NCBI RefSeq assembly: GCF_900580675.1
Contig: NZ_UTBG01000062.1
Span: 90,283 to 154,282, forward strand
From: Pseudomonas viridiflava
GTDB lineage: Bacteria > Pseudomonadota > Gammaproteobacteria > Pseudomonadales > Pseudomonadaceae
DNA length: 64,000 nucleotides
Direction of reading: 5' to 3'
Under the pieces are notes generated by a model that worked only from the letters and a program-made list of their open reading frames with translations, made no database searches and had not been told where the DNA came from. Position numbers and translations under genes: made by a program. Positions 45,238-53,760 of this stretch are shown one piece after another (position 1 is the stretch's first letter; each line of letters begins with the position of its first letter).

Positions 45238-46196
45238 CCGATAAACGCCTCGCGATCCTGCTTGAGCAACGACAGCAACCAGACCAGATCGTCCGGCAGC
45301 GGCGATTCCCAGCTCATCCGCTTACCGCTCGTCGGATGATCCAGTTCCAGGAAGCGTGCATGCAGTGCCTGGCGCGGGAAGGATTTCAGCGATTCAACCA
45401 TGGTCACACTGGCCGCCGGCGGAATACGGAAGCGACCGCCGTAGGCCGGATCGCCGACCAACGGGAAGTTGATGTGGGCCATGTGCACACGAATCTGGTG
45501 GGTACGACCGGTTTCCAGCTTGACCCGCACGTGGGTGTGGGAGCGGAAACGCTCCAGCACACGGTAGTGGCTGACGGCCTGCTTGCCGCCTTCCATTACC
45601 GCCATACGCTGGCGCTGCTGGCCGTGACGACCGATAGGGGCGTTGATCTTGCCACCCGCCACGACCACACCGATTACGATGCATTCGTAGATTCGGCTGA
45701 CGCTGCGGCTCTGCAATTGTGTGACCAACTGCGTCTGCGCCTGAATGGTCTTGGCCACCACCATCAAGCCGGTGGTGTCCTTGTCCAGACGGTGCACGAT
45801 GCCGCAGCGCGGGACATTGATGATGTCCGGCACGTGGTGCAACAGGGCATTGAGCAAGGTGCCATCAGCGTGCCCGGCCGCCGGGTGAACCACCAGGCCA
45901 GCGGGTTTGTTGATGACCAGGATGTCGTCGTCTTCATAGACGATATCCAGCTCGATGTCCTGGGCGACCCATTCTCCCTGGGCTTCCTGCTCGGCAGTCA
46001 GCTCAAGAATCGCACCGCCATGCACTATGTCTCGCGGGCGGATAACCGCTCCATCCACAGTCAGGCGGCCGTCTTTGATCCAGGCGGAAAGGCGCGAGCG
46101 CGAGTGCTCAGCGAATAATTGTGCGGCGACTTGATCGAGGCGTTGGCCGCCCAATTCGGACGGCACCTCTGCGCGAAGTTCAATTTTATCGGACAT
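45234..46196 (-). CDS. rluD: 23S rRNA pseudouridine(1911/1915/1917) synthase RluD
   Basis: 320 residues. An N-terminal S4 RNA-binding domain (RLDQVAAQLFAEHSRSRLSA) is followed by the RluA-type catalytic domain with the Asp nucleophile in HRLDKDTTGLMVVAKT, plus LETGRTHQIRVHMAHI. It modifies helix 69 of 23S rRNA and helps subunit assembly. Divergent from bamD across ~150 bp, as in many gammaproteobacteria. Confidence 0.95.
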   Translation of the reverse strand: MSDKIELRAEVPSELGGQRLDQVAAQLFAEHSRSRLSAWIKDGRLTVDGAVIRPRDIVHGGAILELTAEQEAQGEWVAQDIELDIVYEDDDILVINKPAGLVVHPAAGHADGTLLNALLHHVPDIINVPRCGIVHRLDKDTTGLMVVAKTIQAQTQLVTQLQSRSVSRIYECIVIGVVVAGGKINAPIGRHGQQRQRMAVMEGGKQAVSHYRVLERFRSHTHVRVKLETGRTHQIRVHMAHINFPLVGDPAYGGRFRIPPAASVTMVESLKSFPRQALHARFLELDHPTSGKRMSWESPLPDDLVWLLSLLKQDREAFIG

Positions 46197-46345
46197 GCTC
46201 AGACTAGGCGTGGCACAGCCTTTGGTTTCGGCTGCGCGCTTGTGGTTAAATACGGCGTCTTTTGCCCCGAGGCTTTCAACGGGGCGCTCATCATAACAGG
46301 ACGGCCCCGCCCAAGACAGCGGCCGTCATAGGGACGCAAGCCGCC

Positions 46346-47371
46346 ATGCAAGTGAAACACCTGCTGCTGATCGCCATCCTCGCCATGACTGCTGCTTGCT
46401 CGTCAACAAAGGAAGTCGTCGACGAAAACCTGAGCGAAGTCGAGTTGTACCAACTGGCTCAGAAAGACTTGGACAATAATAGCTACACCAGTGCCACAGC
46501 GAAGCTGAAGGCACTGGAGTCGCGTTATCCGTTCGGGCGCTACGCCGACCAGGCCCAGCTCGAGCTGATCTACGCCAACTACAAGAATGCCGAGCCGGAA
46601 GCTGCCAAGTCCGCCGCCGAGCGTTTTATCCGCCTGCACCCGCAGCACCCGAACGTCGACTACGCCTACTACATGAAGGGCCTGACCTCGTTCGACCAGG
46701 ACGTCGGCCTGCTGGCGCGCTTCCTGCCGCTGGACATGACCAAGCGTGACCCGGGCGCTGCCCGCGACTCCTACAACGAGTTCGCCCAGCTGACCAGCCG
46801 CTACCCCAACAGCCGCTACGCGCCGGACGCCAAGCAGCGCATGATCTACCTGCGCAACCTGCTGGCCTCCTACGAGATCCACGTAGCGCACTACTACCTG
46901 ACCCGTCAGGCTTATGTCGCTGCCGCCAACCGCGGCCGTTATGTAGTGGAAAACTTCCAGGAAACCCCGTCGGTAGGTGACGGCCTGGCCGTGATGACCG
47001 AGGCTTACCAGCGTCTGCACCTCGACGAGTTGGCCGACACCAGCCTGGAAACCCTGAAGCTCAACTACCCGGATCACCCAAGCCTGCAAGACGGCAAGTT
47101 CGTACCTCAGGTTGCCGAGGCGGATAACCGCTCGTGGCTGAGCAAGTACACCCTGGGCCTGATCGAGTCGCGTCCTCCGCTGCCGCCGGGCGAAACCCGC
47201 GCCAACCAGGACGTGATCAAGCAGTACCAGGACGCCAAGGAAGCGATTCCTTCGGACCTCAAGCCGCACGACGAGAACGGCGACGTGATCGAAGAGGAAG
47301 AGCCAGAGGCCCTGGGCAACAATCAGGACCGTTCGTGGTTCAGCTACATGACCTTCGGTGTGTTCGACTGA
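46346..47371 (+). CDS. bamD: Outer-membrane assembly lipoprotein BamD (ComL)
   Basis: 341 residues. The signal peptide ends in the lipobox MTAAC (Cys at about residue 19). TPR-like helical repeats follow ([40 protein letters not shown]), the essential BamD scaffold that binds BamA in the outer-membrane protein folding complex. It is longer than the E. coli protein (245 aa) because of a C-terminal extension of ~80 residues that is acidic and Pro-rich near the end, as in other pseudomonads. ATG 46346; the frame extends to 46262 without homology. Confidence 0.94.
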   Translation: MQVKHLLLIAILAMTAACSSTKEVVDENLSEVELYQLAQKDLDNNSYTSATAKLKALESRYPFGRYADQAQLELIYANYKNAEPEAAKSAAERFIRLHPQHPNVDYAYYMKGLTSFDQDVGLLARFLPLDMTKRDPGAARDSYNEFAQLTSRYPNSRYAPDAKQRMIYLRNLLASYEIHVAHYYLTRQAYVAAANRGRYVVENFQETPSVGDGLAVMTEAYQRLHLDELADTSLETLKLNYPDHPSLQDGKFVPQVAEADNRSWLSKYTLGLIESRPPLPPGETRANQDVIKQYQDAKEAIPSDLKPHDENGDVIEEEEPEALGNNQDRSWFSYMTFGVFD

Positions 47372-47387
47372 TTCAGTCGGCGCAACG

Positions 47388-47418
47388 CAAAAAGGGAGCC
47401 CTTCGGGGCTCCCTTTTT
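47388..47418 (+). terminator. Intrinsic terminator after bamD
   Basis: AAAAGGGAGCC, loop CTTC, GGGGCTCCCTTTTTT: a GC-rich stem with A/T flanks, 17 bases past the bamD stop. Confidence 0.92.
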
Positions 47419-47498
47419 TGTGGGTCAGCATTATTGCTCTGTGCGCCTGCCACGTCCTTGGCTAAACTGGCGCATTCCCTGTCGAGAAACTGCCCATC

Positions 47499-47732
47499 AT
47501 GGTTCGTTTACTGTTCTGGATTGCCGTCATTGCCGCCGCGGTATGGTTCTGGCGCAAATTCAAAAGCCCGGCTGCCAAACAGCAACGCTCCAGCGAGCCT
47601 GGCGCTGCGATGATGGTGCGCTGCGCCCACTGCGGCGTGCACCTGCCGCAGGACCGGGCACTCAGCTCAAACCAGGCGTGGTACTGCACCCAGGCGCATC
47701 TGGAACAAGGACCGAAGTCTATCCAGCGTTGA
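47499..47732 (+). CDS. PP0621-like small membrane-anchored zinc-finger-type protein
   Basis: 77 residues. One N-terminal membrane helix (LLFWIAVIAAAVWFW) is followed by a basic stretch and a cysteine motif (CAHCGVHLPQ...YCTQAH) that probably binds zinc. It resembles the Pseudomonas family represented by PP0621. In P. aeruginosa the pilS/pilR pair lies in this interval between bamD and thiO; here only this small gene is found. Its end overlaps the thiO end by 14 bases (convergent). Confidence 0.8.
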   Translation: MVRLLFWIAVIAAAVWFWRKFKSPAAKQQRSSEPGAAMMVRCAHCGVHLPQDRALSSNQAWYCTQAHLEQGPKSIQR

Positions 47733-48828
47733 GTCGACCCGCGGGAGCATAGGGCGCCGGGTCGATGATCGGCGCGCGCCCCAGCAACAAATCGGTAAAC
47801 AATTGGCAAGAGGCCGGGGCCAATACCAGTCCGTTGCGGTAATGCCCACAGTTCAGCCACAACCCCTTGAAGCCTGGCACCTGGCCGATATAGGGAATGC
47901 CCTCCGGCGAGCCTGGGCGCAAACCGGCCCAATGCCCCACCACCTCTGCGTCTGCCAGGGCGGGAATCAGCTCTACCGCCGAAGCCTTGAGGCTTTCCAG
48001 CGCAGATTCCGTGGGCGTCTTGTCGAAGCCTTCGTGCTCCAGAGTGCTGCCAATCAGGATGTGCCCGTCACGCCGGGGAATCGCATAACGCCCCTTGGCC
48101 AGGACCATGCTCGACAGGAAGTCCGACGCGCACTTGTACAGAATCATCTGGCCCTTGACCGGCTCGACCGGCAACGCCAAGCCCAGCAATCCAAGCAACT
48201 CACCACTCCACGCCCCGGCGGCCAACACCACCTGATCGCCGAAGATCGGGCCATTCGCAGTGTTTACGCCCACTACGCGGGCGCCTTCCAGGACAAACCC
48301 GGCGACTTCACACTGCTCGTGAATCGTCACGCCGGGCAGCGCCAACAGCGCCGCCTTGAGGGACTTGACCAGCCGCGGGTTGCGCACATTGGCCACGTTG
48401 GCCATATAAATCGCTTGGGAGTAGCCGCCTCCCAGCACCGGGACGGCATCATGCGCGGCGGACACATCCACTTTGCTCAAGGGACGGCCCTCACGCGCTG
48501 CCCAGGCCAGGGCTTCGGCTTCGTCGTCCAGGTCGAGCCAGTACAAGCCTGTGGTATGAACCTCGGGGTCGACACCGGTGGCGGCAAACAAGCGCTCGGC
48601 CAGTTGCGGGTAAAAATCCTGCGACCAATGGGCCAGCGCGGTGACTGCCGGGCTGTAGCGCCAGGGGTACAGCGGGGAAACGATGCCACCGCCAGCCCAG
48701 GAAGACTCCTGCCCCAGCCCCGCACGCTCCAATAGCACCACCACCTGCCCCTGGGTCGCGAGGTTGTACGCCGTCAACAAGCCGATGACTCCGCCACCGA
48801 CAATCACCACCTGTTGTTGCTTAGCCAT
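47719..48828 (-). CDS. thiO: Glycine oxidase ThiO-type FAD-dependent amine oxidase
   Basis: 369 residues. The Rossmann FAD motif is at the N-terminus (VVIVGGGVIGLLTAYNLA). The DAO-family middle (LGQESSWAGGGIVSPLYPW) and the C-terminal FAD site (WAGLRPGSPEGIPYIGQVPG, then NCGHYRNGLVLAP) are present. It oxidises glycine to iminoacetate for the thiazole of thiamine. The start is ATG 48828 or the adjacent 48831; upstream extension to 48993 overlaps pilE antisense and is rejected. It follows pilE on the same strand. Confidence 0.9.
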   Translation of the reverse strand: MAKQQQVVIVGGGVIGLLTAYNLATQGQVVVLLERAGLGQESSWAGGGIVSPLYPWRYSPAVTALAHWSQDFYPQLAERLFAATGVDPEVHTTGLYWLDLDDEAEALAWAAREGRPLSKVDVSAAHDAVPVLGGGYSQAIYMANVANVRNPRLVKSLKAALLALPGVTIHEQCEVAGFVLEGARVVGVNTANGPIFGDQVVLAAGAWSGELLGLLGLALPVEPVKGQMILYKCASDFLSSMVLAKGRYAIPRRDGHILIGSTLEHEGFDKTPTESALESLKASAVELIPALADAEVVGHWAGLRPGSPEGIPYIGQVPGFKGLWLNCGHYRNGLVLAPASCQLFTDLLLGRAPIIDPAPYAPAGRLNAG

Positions 48829-48902
48829 CATTCGATCCAGCCGATAAATAGGAACAAGCGCGCTCGGCGCCCAATCATCCAGCATCTGCATCTGCATCTG
48901 CA

Positions 48903-49304
48903 TCATTGCCCCCAGCATGTCTTGCGCGACATGTGTGGCGCAGCGCCAGGGTTGGCTCGCGCACCGGTGCTGGTCAGGCTGAAGTTGCCGCACGGGTCGC
49001 CAGCCATCATCGAGTCGACGGCAGGCATGGCCACCAGCTGGAAATCCTGAGGGTTCAATGCAGCGCTGATTCTATAGCGATCATTGCCCGTACTGACGCC
49101 GCTTGCGTCAATAAAAGTGCCGTTCCTCGTATAAAAGCGCTCCAAGTGCTGAGCCTGCTCAGTCAATAGGGCGACGATTTCGGCGCGATAGGCCTTTTTT
49201 ACATGGCGGGTATACCCGGGGTATGCGACCCCGGCCAGTAACGCGATGATCGCCGTGGCGATCAATAACTCGATCAGGGTAAAGCCCTGGCTGTCCTTGC
49301 ACAT
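48903..49304 (-). CDS. pilE: Type IV minor pilin PilE
   Basis: 133 residues. Short leader MCKDSQG, then FTLIELLIATAIIALLAGVA with Glu5. The globular part YRAEIVALLTEQAQHLERFY, then NDRYRISAAL and two Cys near the C-terminus match PilE-type minor pilins that prime pilus assembly. ATG 49304 has GGAGCAACAGG. It is the last minor-pilin gene of the pilV-pilW-pilX-pilE operon, 11 bases after pilX. In P. aeruginosa pilY1 and pilY2 lie between pilX and pilE; here they are absent. Confidence 0.88.
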   Translation of the reverse strand: MCKDSQGFTLIELLIATAIIALLAGVAYPGYTRHVKKAYRAEIVALLTEQAQHLERFYTRNGTFIDASGVSTGNDRYRISAALNPQDFQLVAMPAVDSMMAGDPCGNFSLTSTGARANPGAAPHMSRKTCWGQ

Positions 49305-49315
49305 CCTGTTGCTCC

Positions 49316-49846
49316 TTATTGAAGTTGCCGCCACGCCACTCGCCGAAACCGCGAGCCTCCGTGTTCGTCCACCCGTATGAACACACTCTCCAGCACCGTG
49401 CGCGATTGCCCGTTAAGCCCTACAGCCGTGACCCGGTATACCTCGGCTGACGTTTGCGGCGGCAAATGAGCCAGCCCTTGGCCAGGCCCCAGAGATTGAA
49501 CACCGTAGAGGCCGCCTTGCAGTGCGACCCAGGTAACGGCCGAAACCGGGTTCACTCCGGCACTCACCACCAAAAATGACTCTGCCGGCGGCGCACAGGT
49601 AACGATCGACTGGCACGCAGGCAACGCCGCAGAACCCTGCTTTACCGCCAGCTCACCCTGCCTCAAGCCACTTTCCGCCTGTTGAAACGACTGGTTGCGA
49701 TGCCACAGGCTGCCGGCAACCCTTTGCTGCGTCACCGCCGCCTGCATCGACGACAAGCCCAGCAGCGACAACAGCAGCAGGAATACCAGGCAGACCACCA
49801 ACACCATGCCCACCTGAGGCCTTTGACCACGCACACCAAGCGCCAT
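49316..49846 (-). CDS. pilX: Type IV pilus minor pilin PilX family
   Basis: 176 residues. N-terminal leader RGQRPQVG followed by MVLVVCLVFLLLLSLLGLSS, with no Glu5, and the PilX motif QRVAGSLWHRNQSFQQAESG. PilX-type minor pilins join the assembly-initiating complex with PilV, PilW and FimU. It starts 7 bases after the pilW stop. Confidence 0.85.
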   Translation of the reverse strand: MALGVRGQRPQVGMVLVVCLVFLLLLSLLGLSSMQAAVTQQRVAGSLWHRNQSFQQAESGLRQGELAVKQGSAALPACQSIVTCAPPAESFLVVSAGVNPVSAVTWVALQGGLYGVQSLGPGQGLAHLPPQTSAEVYRVTAVGLNGQSRTVLESVFIRVDEHGGSRFRRVAWRQLQ

Positions 49847-49853
49847 GGCCGCC

Positions 49854-50552
49854 CTACCCCAACCGGTTTCGCAGCGCCGCCACGGCGCTGTAGGTTTGAT
49901 CCTTGGCCTGGCCTGTCGGGTCTCGCAGCGTCATCAGGATGCGCACACTGCGTATCAAGGACGCGTCGGCAGGGCTTGCGTCGTAGCGTGCCACCTGCGT
50001 TGAAGCAGGCTTGGCGGCCATGCCGAAACTGATCTCAAAACGCTGCACGTTGTCCACCAGCACCGCCTTCGCTGGCGCCGCGCGCGTACTGACCTTCAGT
50101 TGGCCCGCTTCAAAGGTGTAGGTGATCTGGCGCAACGCAAAACGAACCTGCCCTGGCGCGGGCGCAGGCGAGCTTCCCGCGTAGGCCCGCGCGGTACCTG
50201 TGCAGTCGGACAGCACTGTCCAGTCAGGCGCGCCGGCCCCATCCGCAGTAATCAAAGTGAGCGACTTTGCGCCGCCACCGGAAGCCCAGGCCACAGGCCA
50301 ATCAAAATCCGCAGGGGCATTCTCGATGAAGGCCGTGGCCAGACAGCCGAACATGCCGGCCTGGCGTATATCGTGAATCAACTTGCCGAGGGCAAACCGC
50401 GCATCATCCTGAAGCAGCATCGCCGCCTGCTGGCTGGAGTGGGTCGATTGGGAGCTGATCGTCACCTGGCTGACTCCAAGAACCAGCACCAGCCCGACGG
50501 CCAATGCCAGCACCAGCTCCAACAGGCTGAAACCTCGCACTCGAGCCCTCAT
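49854..50552 (-). CDS. pilW: Type IV pilus minor pilin PilW family
   Basis: 232 residues. Leader MRARVRG, then FSLLELVLALAVGLVLVLGV with Glu5. The PilW-typical QDDARFALGKLIHDIRQAGM, then FGC, is followed by a large globular domain with two further Cys. It is a minor pilin of the priming complex. The start overlaps the end of pilV by 4 bases. Confidence 0.88.
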   Translation of the reverse strand: MRARVRGFSLLELVLALAVGLVLVLGVSQVTISSQSTHSSQQAAMLLQDDARFALGKLIHDIRQAGMFGCLATAFIENAPADFDWPVAWASGGGAKSLTLITADGAGAPDWTVLSDCTGTARAYAGSSPAPAPGQVRFALRQITYTFEAGQLKVSTRAAPAKAVLVDNVQRFEISFGMAAKPASTQVARYDASPADASLIRSVRILMTLRDPTGQAKDQTYSAVAALRNRLG

Positions 50553-51058
50553 TGCGCAGACCCCGATTCGCTATCAATGCGGCTGGACAGGGTGAAGGCT
50601 TCACGGGCACCCGGGGTATTCGTCCCTCGGTGATCATCCCAACTGATGCTGACGGTCGCTTCGTTTGCACTGATCGCCACGGAGCCATCGGCGCCCGCCC
50701 CTGCGAAGCCGCGAATATTGGTCTCAAAATCATGCAGGTCCAGGTCGCGCACGCTGGCGGTTGCGGAACTCGCGGGGGCGCGCGCGGCTCCGGTTTTTCC
50801 TGGGAGCCATACGTAGTCGGCGCCTGCGTTGGCGCGAATCCGGTCAAGCATGTCGTAGGCAATGAAACTCGCTTGGCTGGTCATCCTTGAGCTGTCGGTG
50901 TACCTGAGGGCATTGAGCTGGATCACCGCTGCACCTAACAGGCCAATGGCGAGAATCAGTACCGCCACCAGCACCTCGATCAGCGTCATGCCGCTTTGGT
51001 GCCGATGCAAAGCGCAGGGGAAACAGGTGTTGGGGCAAACAAGCATCTCCGTCGTCAT
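50549..51058 (-). CDS. pilV: Type IV pilus minor pilin PilV family
   Basis: 169 residues from ATG 51058; a second in-frame ATG at 51046 gives 165. The prepilin cleavage site follows a long leader: HRHQSG, then MTLIEVLVAVLILAIGLLGA with Glu5. The leader of about 20-24 residues includes two Cys and is unusually long, so the true start may be further downstream (a short leader would need a non-ATG start). First gene of pilV-pilW-pilX-pilE, divergent from a FimT/FimU-like gene. Confidence 0.82.
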   Translation of the reverse strand: MTTEMLVCPNTCFPCALHRHQSGMTLIEVLVAVLILAIGLLGAAVIQLNALRYTDSSRMTSQASFIAYDMLDRIRANAGADYVWLPGKTGAARAPASSATASVRDLDLHDFETNIRGFAGAGADGSVAISANEATVSISWDDHRGTNTPGAREAFTLSSRIDSESGSAQ

Positions 51059-51249
51059 CCATGTCGAAGGCCAGAAAAAAGCAGGTAAAACCTGCTGCGC
51101 GGCCAAAGACTAGCGCCGCTTTTCGGGCCGCGCTGCTCCGGGAACAAAGGGAAATACTTTGGACATGAAGGCCATCATCCGGCACCCGGCCTGGACGCTA
51201 TACCTAAGACAGCGACCCAACAGCAACCTCGTCCACGGAGGGACGGCAC

Positions 51250-51831
51250 ATGCAACAACAAGGTTTCACCTTGATCGAACTGCTGCTCGGGTTAGTCCTG
51301 AGCGCGATACTGGCGCACCTGGCAGTGCCCAATTTCAAGCACCTGCTGCAATCCCAGCAACGACAAAGCGCGGCACAATCGCTGGCGGGCGGGCTGCGTT
51401 ATGCGCGTACGGAAGCCATCGCGCGCAATCGAGCGGTGGTCATCCATGCACTGCACGACGACTGGAGCCAGGGTTGGCGGGTGATACTGGATGTGAGCGG
51501 TCGCGGCCAACTGGACGACGATAACCCCGTGCTGCTGGAGCGCCAGGACAGCGGGCGCGTGCTGATCATGGGAAACGGGCCGGTCAAGAGCCAGGTGCGC
51601 TTCAGCGGTTTGGGTGAGCCGGTATTTTCAGGCGGAGGGTTTCGTGCGGGCACCGTGCATGTGTGCGCCACGGACCAGGCGCAGAGCCTGTATCAGATAG
51701 TGCTGGCGCCCAGCGGGCGCATCAGCCTGCGCAGCGACAGGGCCGAGCAGGCGCTGTGCCGGCGCTACTCCGGCACCCTGGCAGTCAGAGCAGCGAGCGA
51801 ACCCGCAGCTCCTTGGGCATGGAGAACGTGA
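51250..51831 (+). CDS. GspH/FimT-family minor pseudopilin (FimT/FimU-like)
   Basis: 193 residues. Very short leader MQQQG, then [20 protein letters not shown] with Glu5. The GspH domain follows ([20 protein letters not shown], then WRVILDV). FimT has been linked to DNA uptake and FimU to pilus priming; I cannot say which one this is. It is on the plus strand, divergent from the other minor pilins, with GGAGGGACGGCAC before its ATG. The last 47 bases overlap the 3' end of ispH tail to tail. Its C-terminus (from about residue 178) may therefore be an unselected extension. Confidence 0.85.
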   Translation: MQQQGFTLIELLLGLVLSAILAHLAVPNFKHLLQSQQRQSAAQSLAGGLRYARTEAIARNRAVVIHALHDDWSQGWRVILDVSGRGQLDDDNPVLLERQDSGRVLIMGNGPVKSQVRFSGLGEPVFSGGGFRAGTVHVCATDQAQSLYQIVLAPSGRISLRSDRAEQALCRRYSGTLAVRAASEPAAPWAWRT

Positions 51832-52732
51832 TGTTCTCTTCGCGCCCGGCCAGCTCATCGGCACCCGTTGCGCCCCAGGCGTGCAACTGCTGGATAACAC
51901 CGCGCACCAGGACTTCCGGGGCCGAGGCGCCCGCCGTGATGCCGATACGCTCGACGCCGTCGAACCAGCTGCGCTGCATGTCTTCGGCACCGTCGATCAG
52001 GTACGCAGGAGTCGCCATGCGCTCGGCCAGCTCGCGCAGGCGGTTGGAGTTGGAGCTGTTGGGGCTGCCGACCACCAAAACCACGTCGCACTCGTCGGCC
52101 AGTTGCTTGACGGCGTCCTGGCGATTTTGCGTGGCGTAGCAAATATCATCCTTGCGCGGGCCGCCAATCGCAGGGAATCGCGTGCGCAGGGCATCGATTA
52201 CACGGCTGGTGTCGTCCATCGACAAGGTCGTCTGGGTTACGAACGCCAGGCGCTCGGGGTTCTGCACCTGCAGGTTGGCGACGTCTTTTTCGTCTTCCAC
52301 CAGGTAAATGGCACCGCCATTGCTGGCGTCGTACTGGCCCATGGTGCCTTCGACTTCCGGATGCCCGGCATGGCCGATCAGGATGCATTCGCGGCCGTCA
52401 CGGCTGTAGCGCGCGACTTCGATATGCACCTTGGTCACCAGCGGGCAGGTGGCGTCGAATACTTTCAGGCCGCGGCCTGCCGCTTCGGTACGCACAGCTT
52501 GGGAAACACCGTGGGCACTGAAGATGACGATAACGTCGTCCGGCACCTGGTCGAGCTCTTCAACAAAGATAGCGCCACGTGCGCGCAGGTCTTCGACTAC
52601 GAATTTGTTGTGGACGACTTCATGGCGCACGTAAATCGGCGGCCCGAAGACTTCCAGGGCGCGGTTGACGATTTCGATCGCCCGGTCCACGCCGGCGCAG
52701 AAGCCACGGGGGTTGGCGAGTTTGATTTGCAT
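51785..52732 (-). CDS. ispH: 4-hydroxy-3-methylbut-2-enyl diphosphate reductase
   Basis: 315 residues; the last step of the MEP isoprenoid pathway, a [4Fe-4S] enzyme producing IPP and DMAPP. It begins [20 protein letters not shown]. The cluster Cys residues are in GFCAGV, DATCPLV and [10 protein letters not shown], and the substrate Thr-Ser-Asn region is in [14 protein letters not shown] 52732; an upstream in-frame extension to 52798 is rejected. It is the last gene of the ribF-ileS-lspA-fkpB-ispH series. Confidence 0.96.
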   Translation of the reverse strand: MQIKLANPRGFCAGVDRAIEIVNRALEVFGPPIYVRHEVVHNKFVVEDLRARGAIFVEELDQVPDDVIVIFSAHGVSQAVRTEAAGRGLKVFDATCPLVTKVHIEVARYSRDGRECILIGHAGHPEVEGTMGQYDASNGGAIYLVEDEKDVANLQVQNPERLAFVTQTTLSMDDTSRVIDALRTRFPAIGGPRKDDICYATQNRQDAVKQLADECDVVLVVGSPNSSNSNRLRELAERMATPAYLIDGAEDMQRSWFDGVERIGITAGASAPEVLVRGVIQQLHAWGATGADELAGREENITFSMPKELRVRSLL

Positions 52733-52802
52733 GCTGTGCCTCGTGTCTTGCAGGGCAAGAAGTTGGATCTTGCAGGCACCGGCAGGCCGGCCCCACATTC
52801 AA

Positions 52803-53255
52803 TCAGATCGCTTTAACGTCGATGATTTCAACGTCGAACGTCAAGGTTTTACCGGCCAACGGGTGGTTGAAGTCTATGGTCACTTGCGCGTCATCGAAGG
52901 TTTTGACCACACCCGGCAGCTCGGTATTCGCTGCATCGTTGAAGATCACCAGCAAACCTTCCGACAGGTCCATGTCCTGGAACTGCGAACGCGGGATTAT
53001 CTGCAGGTTTTGCGGATTGGGCTGGCCAAAGGCGTTTTCCGGCAGGATCTGCAGGGTGCGCTTGTCGCCGGCCTTGAAACCGAACAGTGCCGCTTCAAAA
53101 CCCGGCAGCAGGTTGCCATCGCCGACCTTGAAGGTCGCCGGGGCTTTATCGAACGTGCTGTCGACCGTGTCGCCATTCTCCAGGCGCAGTGCGAAATGCA
53201 AAGTGACTTCCGTGTTCTGGCCGATGCGTTGCTCAGCCAATACCTGATCAGTCAT
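52803..53255 (-). CDS. fkpB: FKBP-type peptidyl-prolyl isomerase FkpB (SlpA)
   Basis: 150 residues. The FKBP core and an inserted flap domain are seen in EVTLHFALRLENGDTVDSTF, then VGDGNLLPGFEAALFGFKAG and HPLAGKTLTFDVEIIDV. It is a cytoplasmic prolyl isomerase and chaperone. It overlaps the lspA 3' end by 8 bases and ends 70 bases before ispH, the standard lspA-fkpB-ispH order. It is paralogous to slyD at 60.0-60.5 kb but lacks the His-rich tail. Confidence 0.93.
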   Translation of the reverse strand: MTDQVLAEQRIGQNTEVTLHFALRLENGDTVDSTFDKAPATFKVGDGNLLPGFEAALFGFKAGDKRTLQILPENAFGQPNPQNLQIIPRSQFQDMDLSEGLLVIFNDAANTELPGVVKTFDDAQVTIDFNHPLAGKTLTFDVEIIDVKAI

Positions 53256-53760
53256 TGACGGTCTCTCCGGTTTTTTTGCTTTTGAACATGTCCAACGCCA
53301 GCATGATTGCACCGACGGTGATGGCGCTGTCGGCAAAATTGAACGCCGGGAAGTACCAGCGGTTCTGCCAATGCACCAGGATAAAGTCGATCACATGGCC
53401 CAGGGCAATGCGGTCGTACAGGTTGCCCAGCGCGCCGCCCAGCACCAGGGCCAGGGCGATCGCCAGCCAGGTATCATCGCGGCCCAGGCGCTTGAGCCAG
53501 ACCACCAGCACCGCACTGACCACCACGGCGATCAGCGCAAACAGCCAGCGCTGCCAGCCGCCGCCGTCAGCCAGGAAGCTGAAAGCGGCGCCGGTGTTGT
53601 AGGCGAGGGTCCAGCTGAAGTAATCCGGGATCACCACGATTTGCTGGAACATTTCCAGGGAGCCCTCGAAGTGAGCCTTGCTGACCTGGTCGATGACCAG
53701 GACCAGCAAACTCAAGACGAGCCAGCCCAGACGTCCGAAACGGCGGGCTGAATTAGGCAT
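53248..53760 (-). CDS. lspA: Lipoprotein signal peptidase (signal peptidase II)
   Basis: 170 residues with four membrane helices. The aspartyl-protease catalytic Asp residues are in [20 protein letters not shown] and [22 protein letters not shown] is also conserved. It cleaves prolipoproteins such as BamD in the inner membrane. ATG 53760 overlaps the ileS stop by 8 bases; a start at 53781 would add an unlikely extension. Confidence 0.95.
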   Translation of the reverse strand: MPNSARRFGRLGWLVLSLLVLVIDQVSKAHFEGSLEMFQQIVVIPDYFSWTLAYNTGAAFSFLADGGGWQRWLFALIAVVVSAVLVVWLKRLGRDDTWLAIALALVLGGALGNLYDRIALGHVIDFILVHWQNRWYFPAFNFADSAITVGAIMLALDMFKSKKTGETVND

